A DNA stretch of 64,000 nt, from NCBI RefSeq assembly GCF_905475395.1, contig NC_058338.1:49015935-49079934 (forward strand), read 5' to 3'. A model generated the notes under the pieces. That model saw only the letters and a program-made list of their open reading frames with translations, had not been told where the DNA came from and ran no database searches. Of this stretch, positions 53,789 to 64,000 are shown one piece after another; position 1 is the first letter of the stretch, and each line of letters opens with the position of its first letter. The translations under genes were made by a program, and so were the position numbers. The DNA is from Chrysoperla carnea. Its lineage: Eukaryota; Arthropoda; Insecta; Neuroptera; Chrysopidae.

Positions 53789-54393
53789 TCTATTCCTTAT
53801 TTAGTTGATGGATTTCTTTCACGTAAGATAGATATTTTGGATTAAAATTTTTCAATTTTTAATTATACTAAGGAGTAGTGCTCGATTTCTATACTAAGTT
53901 TCTATAGAGATACCAGTATCCTTCCTAGGGTAAGAGGATTCTAAATTTTTAGCTCGGAAGAAACAATTTTTATATTACTACAAAAAAACCCATTTTGGGG
54001 ACTGTTTAAGTTGTCTGACCATCCTAATAGATTATTGTCCAAACGAATCGCGCTCTGCAAAGAAGTTATCGACAATATTGTTTAATTTATCGAGATTAAT
54101 ATCTGTAAAAACGCATTATTGGTTAGTAATTCAAACAGTTTGTAATAAATGAATTGCTGAATTATGAAATCAGAAAATAATTCTTTTTCTCGGAATTTTA
54201 TTACGGTTATTCATAATGATATGATATCTTTGCAATTGAACTATACTTATCGCAAAATAGTAACGAGCAGTACTTCTGGTGACGCTAAAAAGTAACGAAG
54301 GAGTCGGTTCCCAACCTAAAAGGCTCTGAGTAAAAAAATTCTTACTACAAAATCGAATTTTGATAACTTTTATTTACCTATTTTCTTTTACAG

Positions 54394-54572
54394 TTCAAAT
54401 AGTTTTACTTTCGGCGAGTTTAGAACCCATATTTGCGGCAAATATACCTTTTTATTTTCAATTATGTCATGTGAAATCTGGACGTATGATATTTATTGGA
54501 AAATGCAACAACCCAATGATAGAAAATGAAAATGTATTCAACCCACAAGCTTTAAATATTCAATATTTGTAG
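54394..54572 (+). CDS. Serpin alternative last exon 8 (VQIVLLS loop)
   Basis: Acceptor ttttcttttacag. Reads VQIVLLSASLEPIFAANIPF, YFQLCHVKSGRMIF, IGKCNNP and a 19-residue extra tail to TAG 54570-54572. P1-P1' is Leu-Ser, fitting elastase- or chymotrypsin-like targets. Has the extra Cys in LCHV and GKCNNP. Confidence 0.9.
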
Positions 54573-56495
54573 ATATGTACTTTTTATGGAATTAAAAATT
54601 GCTGATTGATCGTACCAAGTTCAAGATTTTATTTTATGTTTTCAAGTTTTTATGATTTTCTCTAAACAGAAACACCACTATGTGTCTGAAATTATTGCTT
54701 AATATTTCTAGGAAAATGTTTATATTTTTATTTTTAAACGATTCCTAAAAAAATGTAAGATGCAGTAAATACGATGCTTAAAGGTTAAACCAATAAGTAT
54801 CTGATTAGCAAATTATTGTATTTATTAGATAAATTGTAATAAAATTATTTTCAAAAAATTTTCTTACTTAATAACTCTAATAATTATTTGCTACTAATTA
54901 ATTACTACTAACTTACTTAATAATTATTTTCATTTTACTGCCATTAAGCGAGAAATTTCAAATTTTGTGATTAAGAACATAATCTAGAATATAATATCTT
55001 TGGAAATATTTGATCTACATAAAACAATACATGATAAGTTGGTAAATTTCATGGCACGAGTGTTGACAATTGTCACGTTAAGGTTTTCACGTCAAGTTTT
55101 ACATTGAACGAAACCTTTGATTTCTAAATGCCATTTTGTAAATTTTCGAGTTTTATTAATAACAATGATTGTTATTTTTTCCTCGGTAGTTATTTCAAAA
55201 AGCGGAAATGTCATATTTTCTAAGTTGATAAAAATATTAATAGCTTAATATTATTATCAATGTCATTTTTGCTTACAATCATCATAAACAAAATTTTTAA
55301 GTGATTCAATCTGTGTTTGAAATGACGATTATTTGTTATTTTTGCAAACTGACATTTGATTTCACCTTGTTTTGCATTATCTCTAATTGAACCTCCTATC
55401 AGTTTGAATGTTTTATAATCCATGACTAAAAAGTCGCCGGCAAACCGTGATTTAATCATAATTGGGTAGCCAGAAAAATATTCAACAAGTAGCTCCAACT
55501 AGATTAAAAAAAGCCCAATGTGCGAATTTTATAGAGACTTTTTCCCTTCTCTTCCTGGATTATAGATTATCTTCTGGGTTGGATCTTATGGATGTATATG
55601 GACCTTTTGTTTTAGTGTTTGTGTTTTTATTACAAATGCTTAGAAAAAATGCTTACTAATAGCTAGTAGCACCAAAAAAATGTTCATAACACTTGCATGT
55701 CGAAAGCAGACTAATTCTGGAATTCTGGTGATAAGTAGCACAATTTGACAACACTGAAGATTATACAAAACATGTGTCGTCGCCTGTGTACTTGATTGCA
55801 ATTATTATTGGCTACCAGGCATAGAAGGAAAAACGTCTATAATTTTGTTTCTTTCTATCTAGTCAAGAATTCACTAGCGTTTCCTATGTCTCTACAGCTC
55901 TATGGTATTATCTCTATGATATAATCTCTAATCATTGACTCGCTGCAAAGAGTTTATGCAATTTTGCGTGTTAAAGTTCAGTAGATAATTACGAAAAATC
56001 GCTAATTGTCTTTCAGTTATTTTGCATAACGGAATTATTCGGTAAAACAACTAACAGTTATGTAAAACTTTTACATAAGTACATTGATAAGTTTAAGTTG
56101 TCTGTTTGCAGGGAGTGCTAGACGATGGAGCGTGTGTTTGATTCTTTTGTGAACAGTGCGTATAAAAGAAAGTTTTACGTCACGAATTGTTTGTTAATAT
56201 CTTTCAGAAAGCATGTTTAAATAACGCACATTCACATTATATGATTGCTATGTACGAACAAAATTTCACGCCTTGGAGAAGGAAAACAGCAAGTAATTAA
56301 TACATTTTTGAATAATGCGTAGTCGTCCAAATATTACACAGTATTCGGACTTAAAAAATGTGCCTGAATAGTCCGAATACTGAATAGTAACCGGATATTC
56401 GTTCCAACTCTATTTTATACAGTAAAGGACTTTGTAAAAAACAGAAATTCTTCTACGTAGGATCCTTTTTCACCTAAATTATTTTTTTTTTACAG

Positions 56496-56638
56496 TTGAA
56501 ATATGTACAGAATCATTATGGGATACATTGGAATACGAATTAGTAGCAAATAAAACCTTTTATTTTCAATTACGTCAAGTACCAAACGACTTTGTAATAT
56601 TTATAGGAAAATGTAACAATCCATTGCAAGGAAATTAA
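56496..56638 (+). CDS. Serpin alternative last exon 9 (VEICTES loop)
   Basis: Acceptor tttttttttacag. Reads VEICTESLWDTLEYELVANK, TFYFQLRQVPNDFV, IFIGKCNNPLQGN, stop 56636-56638. P1-P1' is Glu-Ser, an acidic bait unlike the others. Loop otherwise of normal length. Confidence 0.9.
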
Positions 56639-58130
56639 TTTTAAATTCAGAAGTATAATAGTTGCACATTTGGCTATGGAATTAATTCAATGTTACAGAT
56701 TAATCGCACAAACTGATATTTGAGTGAGTTCTTTTTTATCCCTTTATATCGTGAATTAGAATAAGAAATACTAAAGCAAAATTTCATGACATTTGTCACA
56801 AGTATGGCCGTCTTTAATTGTTCGAATTACCCGGTTATTGAAATATAAATGATTGAGTTGTGATTGACCAAAAATGTTACTAGTTCTTTTAATCATCCTC
56901 CGTTTACAACCTTACGACCAGTGCTGTGGCCATCATTTTCCTTTTAACAATTATGTAATTTGATTTATTAACGGTCGCCATAATTGTTACGAATGATTTG
57001 AATGATGTTAATATCTAAGTATAAATAAAAATTTGACGTTACTACTTCGGGATGATTTCATCTAAATTGGAACTCTTCTTTTATTTCTACTTTTGATTTT
57101 TTTTTATTTTTGAAAATCAAAATCTCAAATTTTAAAGACGGTTAAAACTCTTTAAATATTTATACATATCTATACATTTTATAAGATATAAAAGAGTCGC
57201 AATCCACATCTGTCTGCCTATTTATACACTAACTCCTTCTTCGGGATTATATTTATTCGGATGCAAGAAATGACATATGAAAAGTCGATTGTAAAACCAT
57301 GTGCGCAAAAGACAAAAAAATCATTCAAGATCAAAGGTCACTATAATAGGTATTTTTCAAATATCTCGTAAACTATTAAGTTTATGGAAGTTGTAGCTAT
57401 TATAAAACTTTTTTTTGAGTTAATTTTTCATAAAATAGTTTCTTTACAAAATTTCCGAGAAAGCAATGGTTTTCGAAATGTTTAACTGAGAAAAGTTATA
57501 GTAAGTCGCTTACTCTTTTAATAAAATTAAATATTTTTTGAAATTTTCTTACCAAATATCTTGTGAACTATTAATAGCCTATACGGACATTTTGTACTGG
57601 ACCTTTTTTTATGTAAAATTAACTCACGAATAAATTTCATAATAGCAAAAACTAACACTAAAACTGTCATAAACTTAATAGTTTACGAAAGACTTGAAAA
57701 GAACCTATTTCTGCGACGTTTGACCTTGAATAATTTCTTTTGCTCATATGATTTTTCAATGGACTTTTCGTAGGTCTTTTCTTGCATCTAAATAAAGATA
57801 AACCCGGTGAACAAATTTCGCCGATCGACCGATTATATTGTCTTTTATTTACAAGTATAACTTTCACACAAGTGTGAATTTTTAAATTTAATTATTTAAT
57901 TGTGGTGTTAAAAGTATTTTGGTCAACTTTTTTATAAAAAAATATATATGGGGATGATCGTCAAAAAATTGTGAGGACGATACATCCATACAAAATCGGG
58001 AAAATTTTAAAAATCAAAGTAATGTAGAGTAGTTTTATACTCAAATTTCAATTTTAAAGTATGAGCAGGGCCTATTAACATATTTTTTTGATAATTTTAG
58101 GAATCATAAATACCTATGTAATTGTTTCAG

Positions 58131-58258
58131 TTATGGTAATGCCTTTATGTGGCCCAAAACCTTTCAAAAAATTCTATGCAAATAAACCATTTATATTTTT
58201 GCTAAAACAAAATAAAACAAATTGTTCACTATTTTTGGGCAAAGTAAAAAATCCCTAG
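58131..58258 (+). CDS. Serpin alternative last exon 10 (VMVMPLC loop)
   Basis: Acceptor gtaattgtttcag. Reads VMVMPLCGPKPFKKF, YANKPFIFLLKQNKTN, CSLFLGKVKNP, stop TAG 58256-58258. P2-P1-P1' is Pro-Leu-Cys. Retains the standard GKVKNP end. Confidence 0.9.
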
Positions 58259-58971
58259 TATCAGGTATGCATTGTGTACTTTTATTATATTTTTCCACTT
58301 GTACACGCACGCACCCACACCAAAAACCATACTCATTACGCACTCACGTCACTTACTATAGACTTTTTGTTAACTGTATCGCTAGTAATTCTATTATTTC
58401 GTCGGAAAAATTATTTGTTTTGGCACAATAACGTTTACTGAATTAAAAATATTCTCCACCCAAAAAGTTCGTTTTGCAATATTCTCTGTATTCAAAAGGA
58501 GTTCATATAAAACCACTGATCTCTCTATAACTGGATAGAATATCAATATGGCGTAAAATAAAATTAATGGCGTAAAACCATTCGGTGTATGCGCGATTAT
58601 AATCGTCATATAGAGATCTCTATATTTTTATTTTAGTTCCAGCCACTTATTTGGTGGCGCTAATACGAGTATATATCTTTATATCTCATTCAGAGGATCT
58701 ATATGTTATATATCTATGTACAAAACTAAAATACAAGTTTGAGTCTATATTTATTGCTTGATGGCAAGATTGTGTTCGTAAAATTGGGAATTCAACGTGT
58801 ATTTTCATGTACTTTATCTCCGTGCTAAATGTTTGTAGAAATGCTTTTATTTTTGCTTTCTGACATAAAATGTAGTAGCTCTGGAAAAATCTGTCTGTGA
58901 TGTCCGGTCCGTCATTAATAGTTAAAAATATATTATATTATATTATTAAAAAATATTTTTCTTTTTTGCAG

Positions 58972-59114
58972 TCGTCATGATGCGCTTATGTGCTGTTGTG
59001 TATGATATACCCAAGGTTTATGCAAACAAACCGTTCCACTTTCAACTTTTACATCGACCTTCAAAATGTCCATTATTTACTGGAAAATGTAACAATCCCA
59101 CTTCAAATTCATAA
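58972..59114 (+). CDS. Serpin alternative last exon 11 (VVMMRLC loop)
   Basis: Acceptor ttcttttttgcag. Reads VVMMRLCAVVYDIPKVYANK, PFHFQLLHRPSKCPLF, TGKCNNPTSNS, stop 59112-59114. P1-P1' Leu-Cys (Arg at P2). Very close to exons 12 and 13. Polyadenylation signal AATAAA at 59170-59175 within aataaatgcacaatgtttt. Confidence 0.92.
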
Positions 59115-59639
59115 AAAAATTATTTAAATTTGTTACTAACTGCTTTTATATTACAAATTATTATTAATTAATAAATGCACAATGTTTTGTTGAAATTGGT
59201 ATTCTTTTATTTTTGATACTACCATGAATTTGTTATGGAATATTATAAAGTTGAGATACATCTCCAAAAGCATACAAATTGCAACGGTTTATTTTTTTTT
59301 CTTTAGAGCACTAGAGTTAATGAGCTCTGGCCTACCTTAAGATTTAACGGAATTAGAAAAAAATAGACCCGGAAAAAATAGACGAAAAAAATTTCTGTAA
59401 TAGTGTCCCACTTTTGAACACAAGGGCTAAAAACTTCATAACCCAACCAATTCCTCTATAGTCGACAAACTCAATCCAACCAACTCGTAATTACAACAAT
59501 ACTCCGGGTCTATAAAATTTTCGGTCTATTTTTCCCGGATCTCTTTTCTTCGATTACCAATTGGGCTTCAGTTATTCAGCCTGACTCTAGGCCCCATTAA
59601 TTGTTTTTAAAGATTTGTTCTGATAATTTCTTTATTTCG

Positions 59640-59905
59640 TTAATTAAAGAGTGGATTCTATTAGCTCAGACCACGTATCCATCATTAAGGTTATCAAGTG
59701 GTCATAGTGTCCACAAATTCTATGCCGGGTTTTTTCAGACTAATAGCTTAAATATGACGTTATCGTGCTCAATTGAAAACGCAGCATTTTCGAAAATAGT
59801 CGTAGAGACCAGTTTGGTAGACTCGCCAAAAGGAAGCCATTCAGCAAGTATGTATTAATCATTTCACATAGCACCCTTCTGTCCCACGGCCTCTTTGTTA
59901 TTATA
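59640..59905 (+). repeat. Inverted-repeat element family, copy C
   Basis: Reverse-oriented relative of 22595-22850: contains atcaagtggtcatagtgtcc, ttatcgtgctcaattgaaaa, gactcgccaaaaggaagcca and gcacccttctgtcccacgg. Lies between serpin variant exons 11 and 12; the open frame at 59601-59858 is its by-product. Confidence 0.65.
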
Positions 59906-60116
59906 CCGTTTTGAACTTATCATAACCTTACACATAATAATTTTCATTTTCCTTGGTCTATGAGTAGTGGATGTGTAAGTTTAAAACTTAGTCGTTATTC
60001 TTCTTCTAGCCCACGCCCCTGTTCGAGTTTTGAGAAAATATCAGCCCTAGTTACTCATTCCTATAATTTTCAAGAAAAATATTTTATCTCAATAAAATAT
60101 ATTTTTTCTTTTGCAG

Positions 60117-60268
60117 TCTCAATGGTGACCTACTGTGCTCTTGTGTTTGATATACCTAACTTTTATGCAAATAATCCATTTCAATTTCAACTTTTTCATC
60201 GTCCATCAAAGTGTCCATTATTTACTGGAAGGTGTAACAATCCCACTGGAAATTCTGGAAATTTATAA
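60117..60268 (+). CDS. Serpin alternative last exon 12 (VSMVTYC loop)
   Basis: Acceptor tttttcttttgcag. Reads VSMVTYCALVFDIPNFYANN, PFQFQLFHRPSKCPLF, TGRCNNPTGNSGNL, stop 60266-60268. P1-P1' is Tyr-Cys, pointing to chymotrypsin-like targets. AATAAA at 60283-60288 in aataaatgcactatatttt. Confidence 0.92.
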
Positions 60269-60869
60269 AAAAAATTTTAACTAATAAATGCACTATATTT
60301 TTTTGGAATTGGCTCTTTTATTATTTAATAACTCCTTGAATTTTCATGGATTTTAAATTTCAGGAATGCAGGGTTGACGAAATGTTTCAGAAACTAAAAC
60401 TAAACATTAGTTTGCGATATTGTATAGTAAAAAATTGGAAATAAAAATATTTTATTGAAAATTTTGGTTTTCTCAAAGGATAATAGATCTTAGCTACAGT
60501 TGTTGATGGCTGCCCTGGCCTACTTTAAGATATCTTCATTTTGTTTGTAATATTAACAGACTTCACTTGTTTCTCTTCGCCTTTGGTATTAGAATTTTTT
60601 GAGAATTTGTTTTTTATTTTTATTTTTTTTATTTCTTGACTAATTATATTTTGTTTTAATATATATCTCTTCGATTTATTTACTGGACCTGTGATAGATT
60701 TGTAATGTAGATTTGCTTGATTTGTGAAGTCGATAAATGCCGAAGTTTAAGATCTGCACGATGCCGCTATCCAAAGTCTTTACATTCTACGTTCTATTAT
60801 TTCTTTGGATAAACTGCTTATCTAAACTACATAAAAAATAAATTATTTAAATATAAAAATTTTTTTCAG

Positions 60870-61012
60870 TTGTTATGGTGGCTTGTTGTGCTGTTGTGTA
60901 TGATATACCCCAGTTTTATGCAAATAAATCGTTCCACTTTCAACTTTTTCATCGGCCATCAAAATGCCCATTATTTACTGGAAGATGTTCCAATCCCACT
61001 TCAAATTCATAA
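60870..61012 (+). CDS. Serpin alternative last exon 13 (VVMVACC loop)
   Basis: Acceptor aatttttttcag. Reads VVMVACCAVVYDIPQFYANK, SFHFQLFHRPSKCPLF, TGRCSNPTSNS, stop 61010-61012. Cys-Cys at P1-P1'. Pro of the ANKPF motif is Ser here. AATAAA at 61089-61094. Confidence 0.92.
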
Positions 61013-62103
61013 AAAAATTATTTACGTTTGATTCTAACTGCTTATTTATATTGCTTGACTTTAATTTTCGTGTAAAAATATATTTACCAATAAATTCACT
61101 ATATTTTGTTTAAATTAAGTGTTTTTGCTTGACTCCTTTTACTCCCCCCAGGATTGTTTTTTGTTTTATGGTGTAATGTACCATCAATTTGCATACACCT
61201 TAGTCCATTCTCTAATTTCTTGGCGGATAGTAATGTTCATGAGATAGCAAATATATGGAAACAAAGTTTAGTTATTAGAAGGAAACCAACTTAGAGACTG
61301 ATTGTCCTACTTATTGATTCCATTGCGATATTTACAAAAATGGCTCTAAAAAACAGAAATGTAGGTTTTGATTCTAGGTACTACTTCTTTTATATCTTGT
61401 TGAATTTTTTTGGTTGATCTATGTTCCTTCATTAATCATTTTCTTAGAAATTTTTCTTTCATAAATATCGATATGTTTTCCTATTAGAGCTGCTAGTATT
61501 ATGCTTCGTTCGTATAACTTATCCCACCAATAACAATATACAGTGTCTCTGAAAAATTGCACAACGCTCTACTACATATATTACAAGAAAAAGGTCGGAT
61601 TTTTTTATTTTAAATTTGGCACGGAAGCACTGTTTTACCAGACACGTAAACCCCATGTAAAAATTAAGATTAATATCAACTCATTTACGTAGAATTCGGG
61701 AGGGTGTCTTTGTACTAAAACCCTCAAATTTCTGCGCCAAAGGAAGTAAAGGACTGTGAGTATAAAATTTAGATTAAGTAAGTTGTTTACTCCAAAAAGT
61801 ACTTGGCACCACTCAATTTACCCTCGTGGCTAAGCCACTTTGCAGTAAAGTAAATGATGCTACACCAACTTATCTTAAGAAATGTCATAAATGGTAGAAC
61901 GTTATCCATGCTTTTTAGGTCACTCTGTGCATGTATGATTTTCATTTCACTAGATCTGTGAAGTAGAAACATGTCAAGGTTTAATGCACGTTTGATTTCT
62001 CTCTCCTTACTTTTTTCTCTTCTCTAGCTCTGGAAATATGTCGTTTTAACTTAAAATAAAATTAAAAAATTTGTTTCGTAAAAATATTTTTTCCTTTTTG
62101 CAG

Positions 62104-62243
62104 TCGTGATGCAGGACTGTTGTATTGAGACATTCGGCATACCCGATTTTTATGCAAATAAACCGTTCCAATTTCAACTTTTACATCGACGATCAAAATG
62201 TTCTTTGTTGACTGGAAAATGTTTTAATGTTCCCCTAAATTAA
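62104..62243 (+). CDS. Serpin alternative last exon 14 (VVMQDCC loop)
   Basis: Acceptor tcctttttgcag. Reads VVMQDCCIETFGIPDFYANK, PFQFQLLHRRSKCSLL, TGKCFNVPLN, stop 62241-62243. P2-P1-P1' Asp-Cys-Cys. AATAAA at 62308-62313. Confidence 0.92.
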
Positions 62244-62531
62244 AATAAAATGTATTGGCACTGTGATTAATTGATTTAAAAAATTTTTTTGTTAAAAGTT
62301 ATTAACTAATAAATCCTCTATATTTTATTGAATATTGTCTTTTTTATTATTTTATTCGTTGAATTTCACAATTGCAAAACAAATATTTTGATAGAAGTCT
62401 AAATTTTATTCACGATTAGAGCCTCCAGGCGTTAATGTTTTCGTTGGAGTGGAGGTGAACACATTTTAGTTGATTTAAGAAAGAAAAATGTGATATTTTT
62501 GTTTATGGATTTTTTTGTTTGTCTTTTTCAG

Positions 62532-62665
62532 TAACCATGATGCTCTGTTCTGCTCCAATGTACCGTACACCACGTTTTTATGCAAATAAACCGTTCCAGT
62601 TTCAATTGTGTCATCGACCATCAAAATCCTCATTGTTCGCTGGAAGATGTGCTTATCCATGTTAA
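62532..62665 (+). CDS. Serpin alternative last exon 15 (VTMMLCS loop)
   Basis: Acceptor tgtctttttcag. Reads VTMMLCSAPMYRTPRFYANK, PFQFQLCHRPSKSSLF, AGRCAYPC, stop 62663-62665. P1-P1' Cys-Ser with Leu at P2. AATAAA at 62742-62747 in aataaataaatgcacaat. Last variant seen before the window ends; a further one outside cannot be excluded. Confidence 0.92.
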
Positions 62666-62759
62666 TTTTCACTACAATTTTAAAATTTTTATCTTCACTG
62701 TTAACTACTTGTATATTAACTATATTTTTATGTTGAATACTAATAAATAAATGCACAAT

Positions 62760-63235
62760 ATTTTAATTAAATTATGTATTTTTTAATAATGCTTAAAAGC
62801 AATTTCAAGTATTTTATCGTTAATTAGAGTGTGATTGATAATTCACGGTTTTGTGTAGCATGAAAATTTTCCATTTTGTCCTGGACTTCGTAGGAGAAAA
62901 ATTCTAGTTGTAGATATAGTTCTATCGCCGTTTAGTGCGACTCGATATCGTACGCTCATTAGAGAGAAGGTATAAAGCAGCAAAATTGTGGTAAATAATT
63001 GAGTGGGGGGGGGGGGGGAGTACTTGTAACAATATCTCGAAAATGGCCGCTCTGCCGTATATATGTCCTAAGAGGGAAAATGCTCCACATCGACTTAGGA
63101 ACTTACCACGCGGCAAAAAGTTAGGGTTTATGAATTTTTTGACGCAACCTATCTTAAACTAATAGGTTTGGTCAGGCCTCTGCATCTCAATTTCTTGTTA
63201 AAGGGAAAAGTATTTACATTTTTTTTAATGAAACA
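62760..63235. other. Intergenic or downstream DNA, no gene seen
   Basis: Contains a run of about 16 G near 63005-63020 and a GC-richer stretch to 63180 that looks like repeat-derived DNA. The minus-strand open frame at 62922-63116 has no recognisable domain. Confidence 0.5.
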
Positions 63236-63239
63236 AAAA

Positions 63240-63460
63240 TACGCGGGGTTATAATGGATGGGGATTTCAACGCCAGAGTTGGCTTTCTATGGAAACTAAA
63301 CTTTAACTAGTACGTAACTCAATGGGCATGATTATGAATACAAATGGTCGAACATTAAAGAATGTCTTTGAATCTTACGAAATTATTTTACTAAATGATA
63401 TGATCTTTCAGTGACAGAGGGCGCAGGTAAATTATTGGAGTTCTTTGGGGACAAATTTTA
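63240..63460 (+). pseudogene. Non-LTR retrotransposon endonuclease fragment
   Basis: Reads VIMDGDFNARVGF, then in shifted frames MIMNTNGRTLKNVFESYEII then LLND, and TEGAGKLLEFF. GDFNARVG followed by NxNGxxLxxFxxxxxLxxxN is the apurinic-type endonuclease signature of non-LTR ORF2 (catalytic Asp and Asn of GDFN). Frameshifts and stops make it dead. Confidence 0.65.
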
Positions 63461-64000
63461 TCCAACAAATTTTTTATTTTTTAAATAGTTTGGGTAGCTG
63501 GTGAATTTTTAAGGCATACGTATAGGTTTCACTATAAACGGATTAATTATAGGTCAATGTTTTACCGGATTCTTAGAGCAGCGAAATTGCAACTAATTCC
63601 CATATACACTTTCTGGGTTTGTGCCGTTTAGTTCCTTAAAATATGGATTTGTGCTGTTCAGTTCCTTTATAATATCTTAGAGGATGAACCCAACAAGCTG
63701 ATCGAAACTCAAATAACCGTAGTTCAAAAAAGTGGAAATATAATAATCCGACCAATGCATAATTCGTAAAATACACGATAAAGTTACTCAATTTATTGGT
63801 CCGTCCCAATTACTTCTTGGAGAACGGACTGATATCACCTGAATGTTGGTTTATACAAAACAAAACAAGATTGAAAGGCGGAAGAGTACGCTGTAGTGTT
63901 TATCAACCTGAACGATGTCTTTGCTCCGTAAACCATGAAAAACTACTGTAAAACAACATTTTTCGTTGGGGATAAGTGGTAAAATGGTTCCAATCTTAAG

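Noticed and set aside
55462-55659. Open frame between variants 8 and 9
   Set aside because: No acceptor in the needed phase and no serpin motif.
56090-56170. Candidate extra variant exon after tctgtttgcag
   Set aside because: Frame in the required phase gives GSARRWSVCLILL then stop; no serpin C-terminal strands follow.

Overview
The window looks like AT-rich nuclear DNA from an insect. I infer this from spliced genes with GT-AG introns, insect-type Tip60/KAT5 and SEC62 proteins, an insect-style serpin, and many non-autonomous transposons (hAT, Helitron, TTAA-flanked MITE, fold-back, non-LTR). I cannot fix the insect order from sequence alone. Coordinates of spliced genes come from my own reading of splice sites and homologous protein motifs, not from alignment.

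Layout. (1) 226-4304, minus: the 5' six coding exons of the MYST acetyltransferase KAT5/Tip60; the C-terminal part lies off the left edge. (2) 4305-8582: intergenic DNA with a nested hAT element (4799-6718) and a fold-back element (7328-8542). (3) 8583-9647, minus: a one-exon gene for a secreted, Pro/Tyr/Asn/Gln-rich protein of unknown function. (4) 12295-16357, minus: DNAJC28 (J domain plus DUF1992), first coding exon not found. (5) 20012-25179, plus: SEC62, seven coding exons, complete. (6) 25180-35952: a gene desert holding a TTAA-flanked MITE, a 305/316-bp satellite array of eight copies, and a decayed hAT transposase.

(7) 35953-62665, plus: the main point of interest. One serpin gene has three constitutive coding exons (35953-36021, 39181-39966, 40904-41057). 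The third stops inside the reactive-centre-loop hinge after ...[10 protein letters not shown] plus one base. Downstream lie fifteen intact alternative last exons spread over about 19 kb. Each starts with a 3' splice site in the same phase, supplies its own P6-to-C-terminus segment, ends in its own stop, and in several cases has its own AATAAA signal. One serpin scaffold could thus be fitted with at least fifteen bait loops (predicted Arg, Lys, Leu, Tyr, Glu, Ser, Val or Cys at P1). The design is known from Manduca sexta serpin-1 and some other invertebrate serpins; this copy number and the Cys-rich loops look unusual. (8) 62666-64000: repeats and a decayed non-LTR endonuclease fragment.

The housekeeping genes (KAT5 in chromatin, DNAJC28 as a J protein, SEC62 at the ER translocon) show no functional link to each other or to the serpin.
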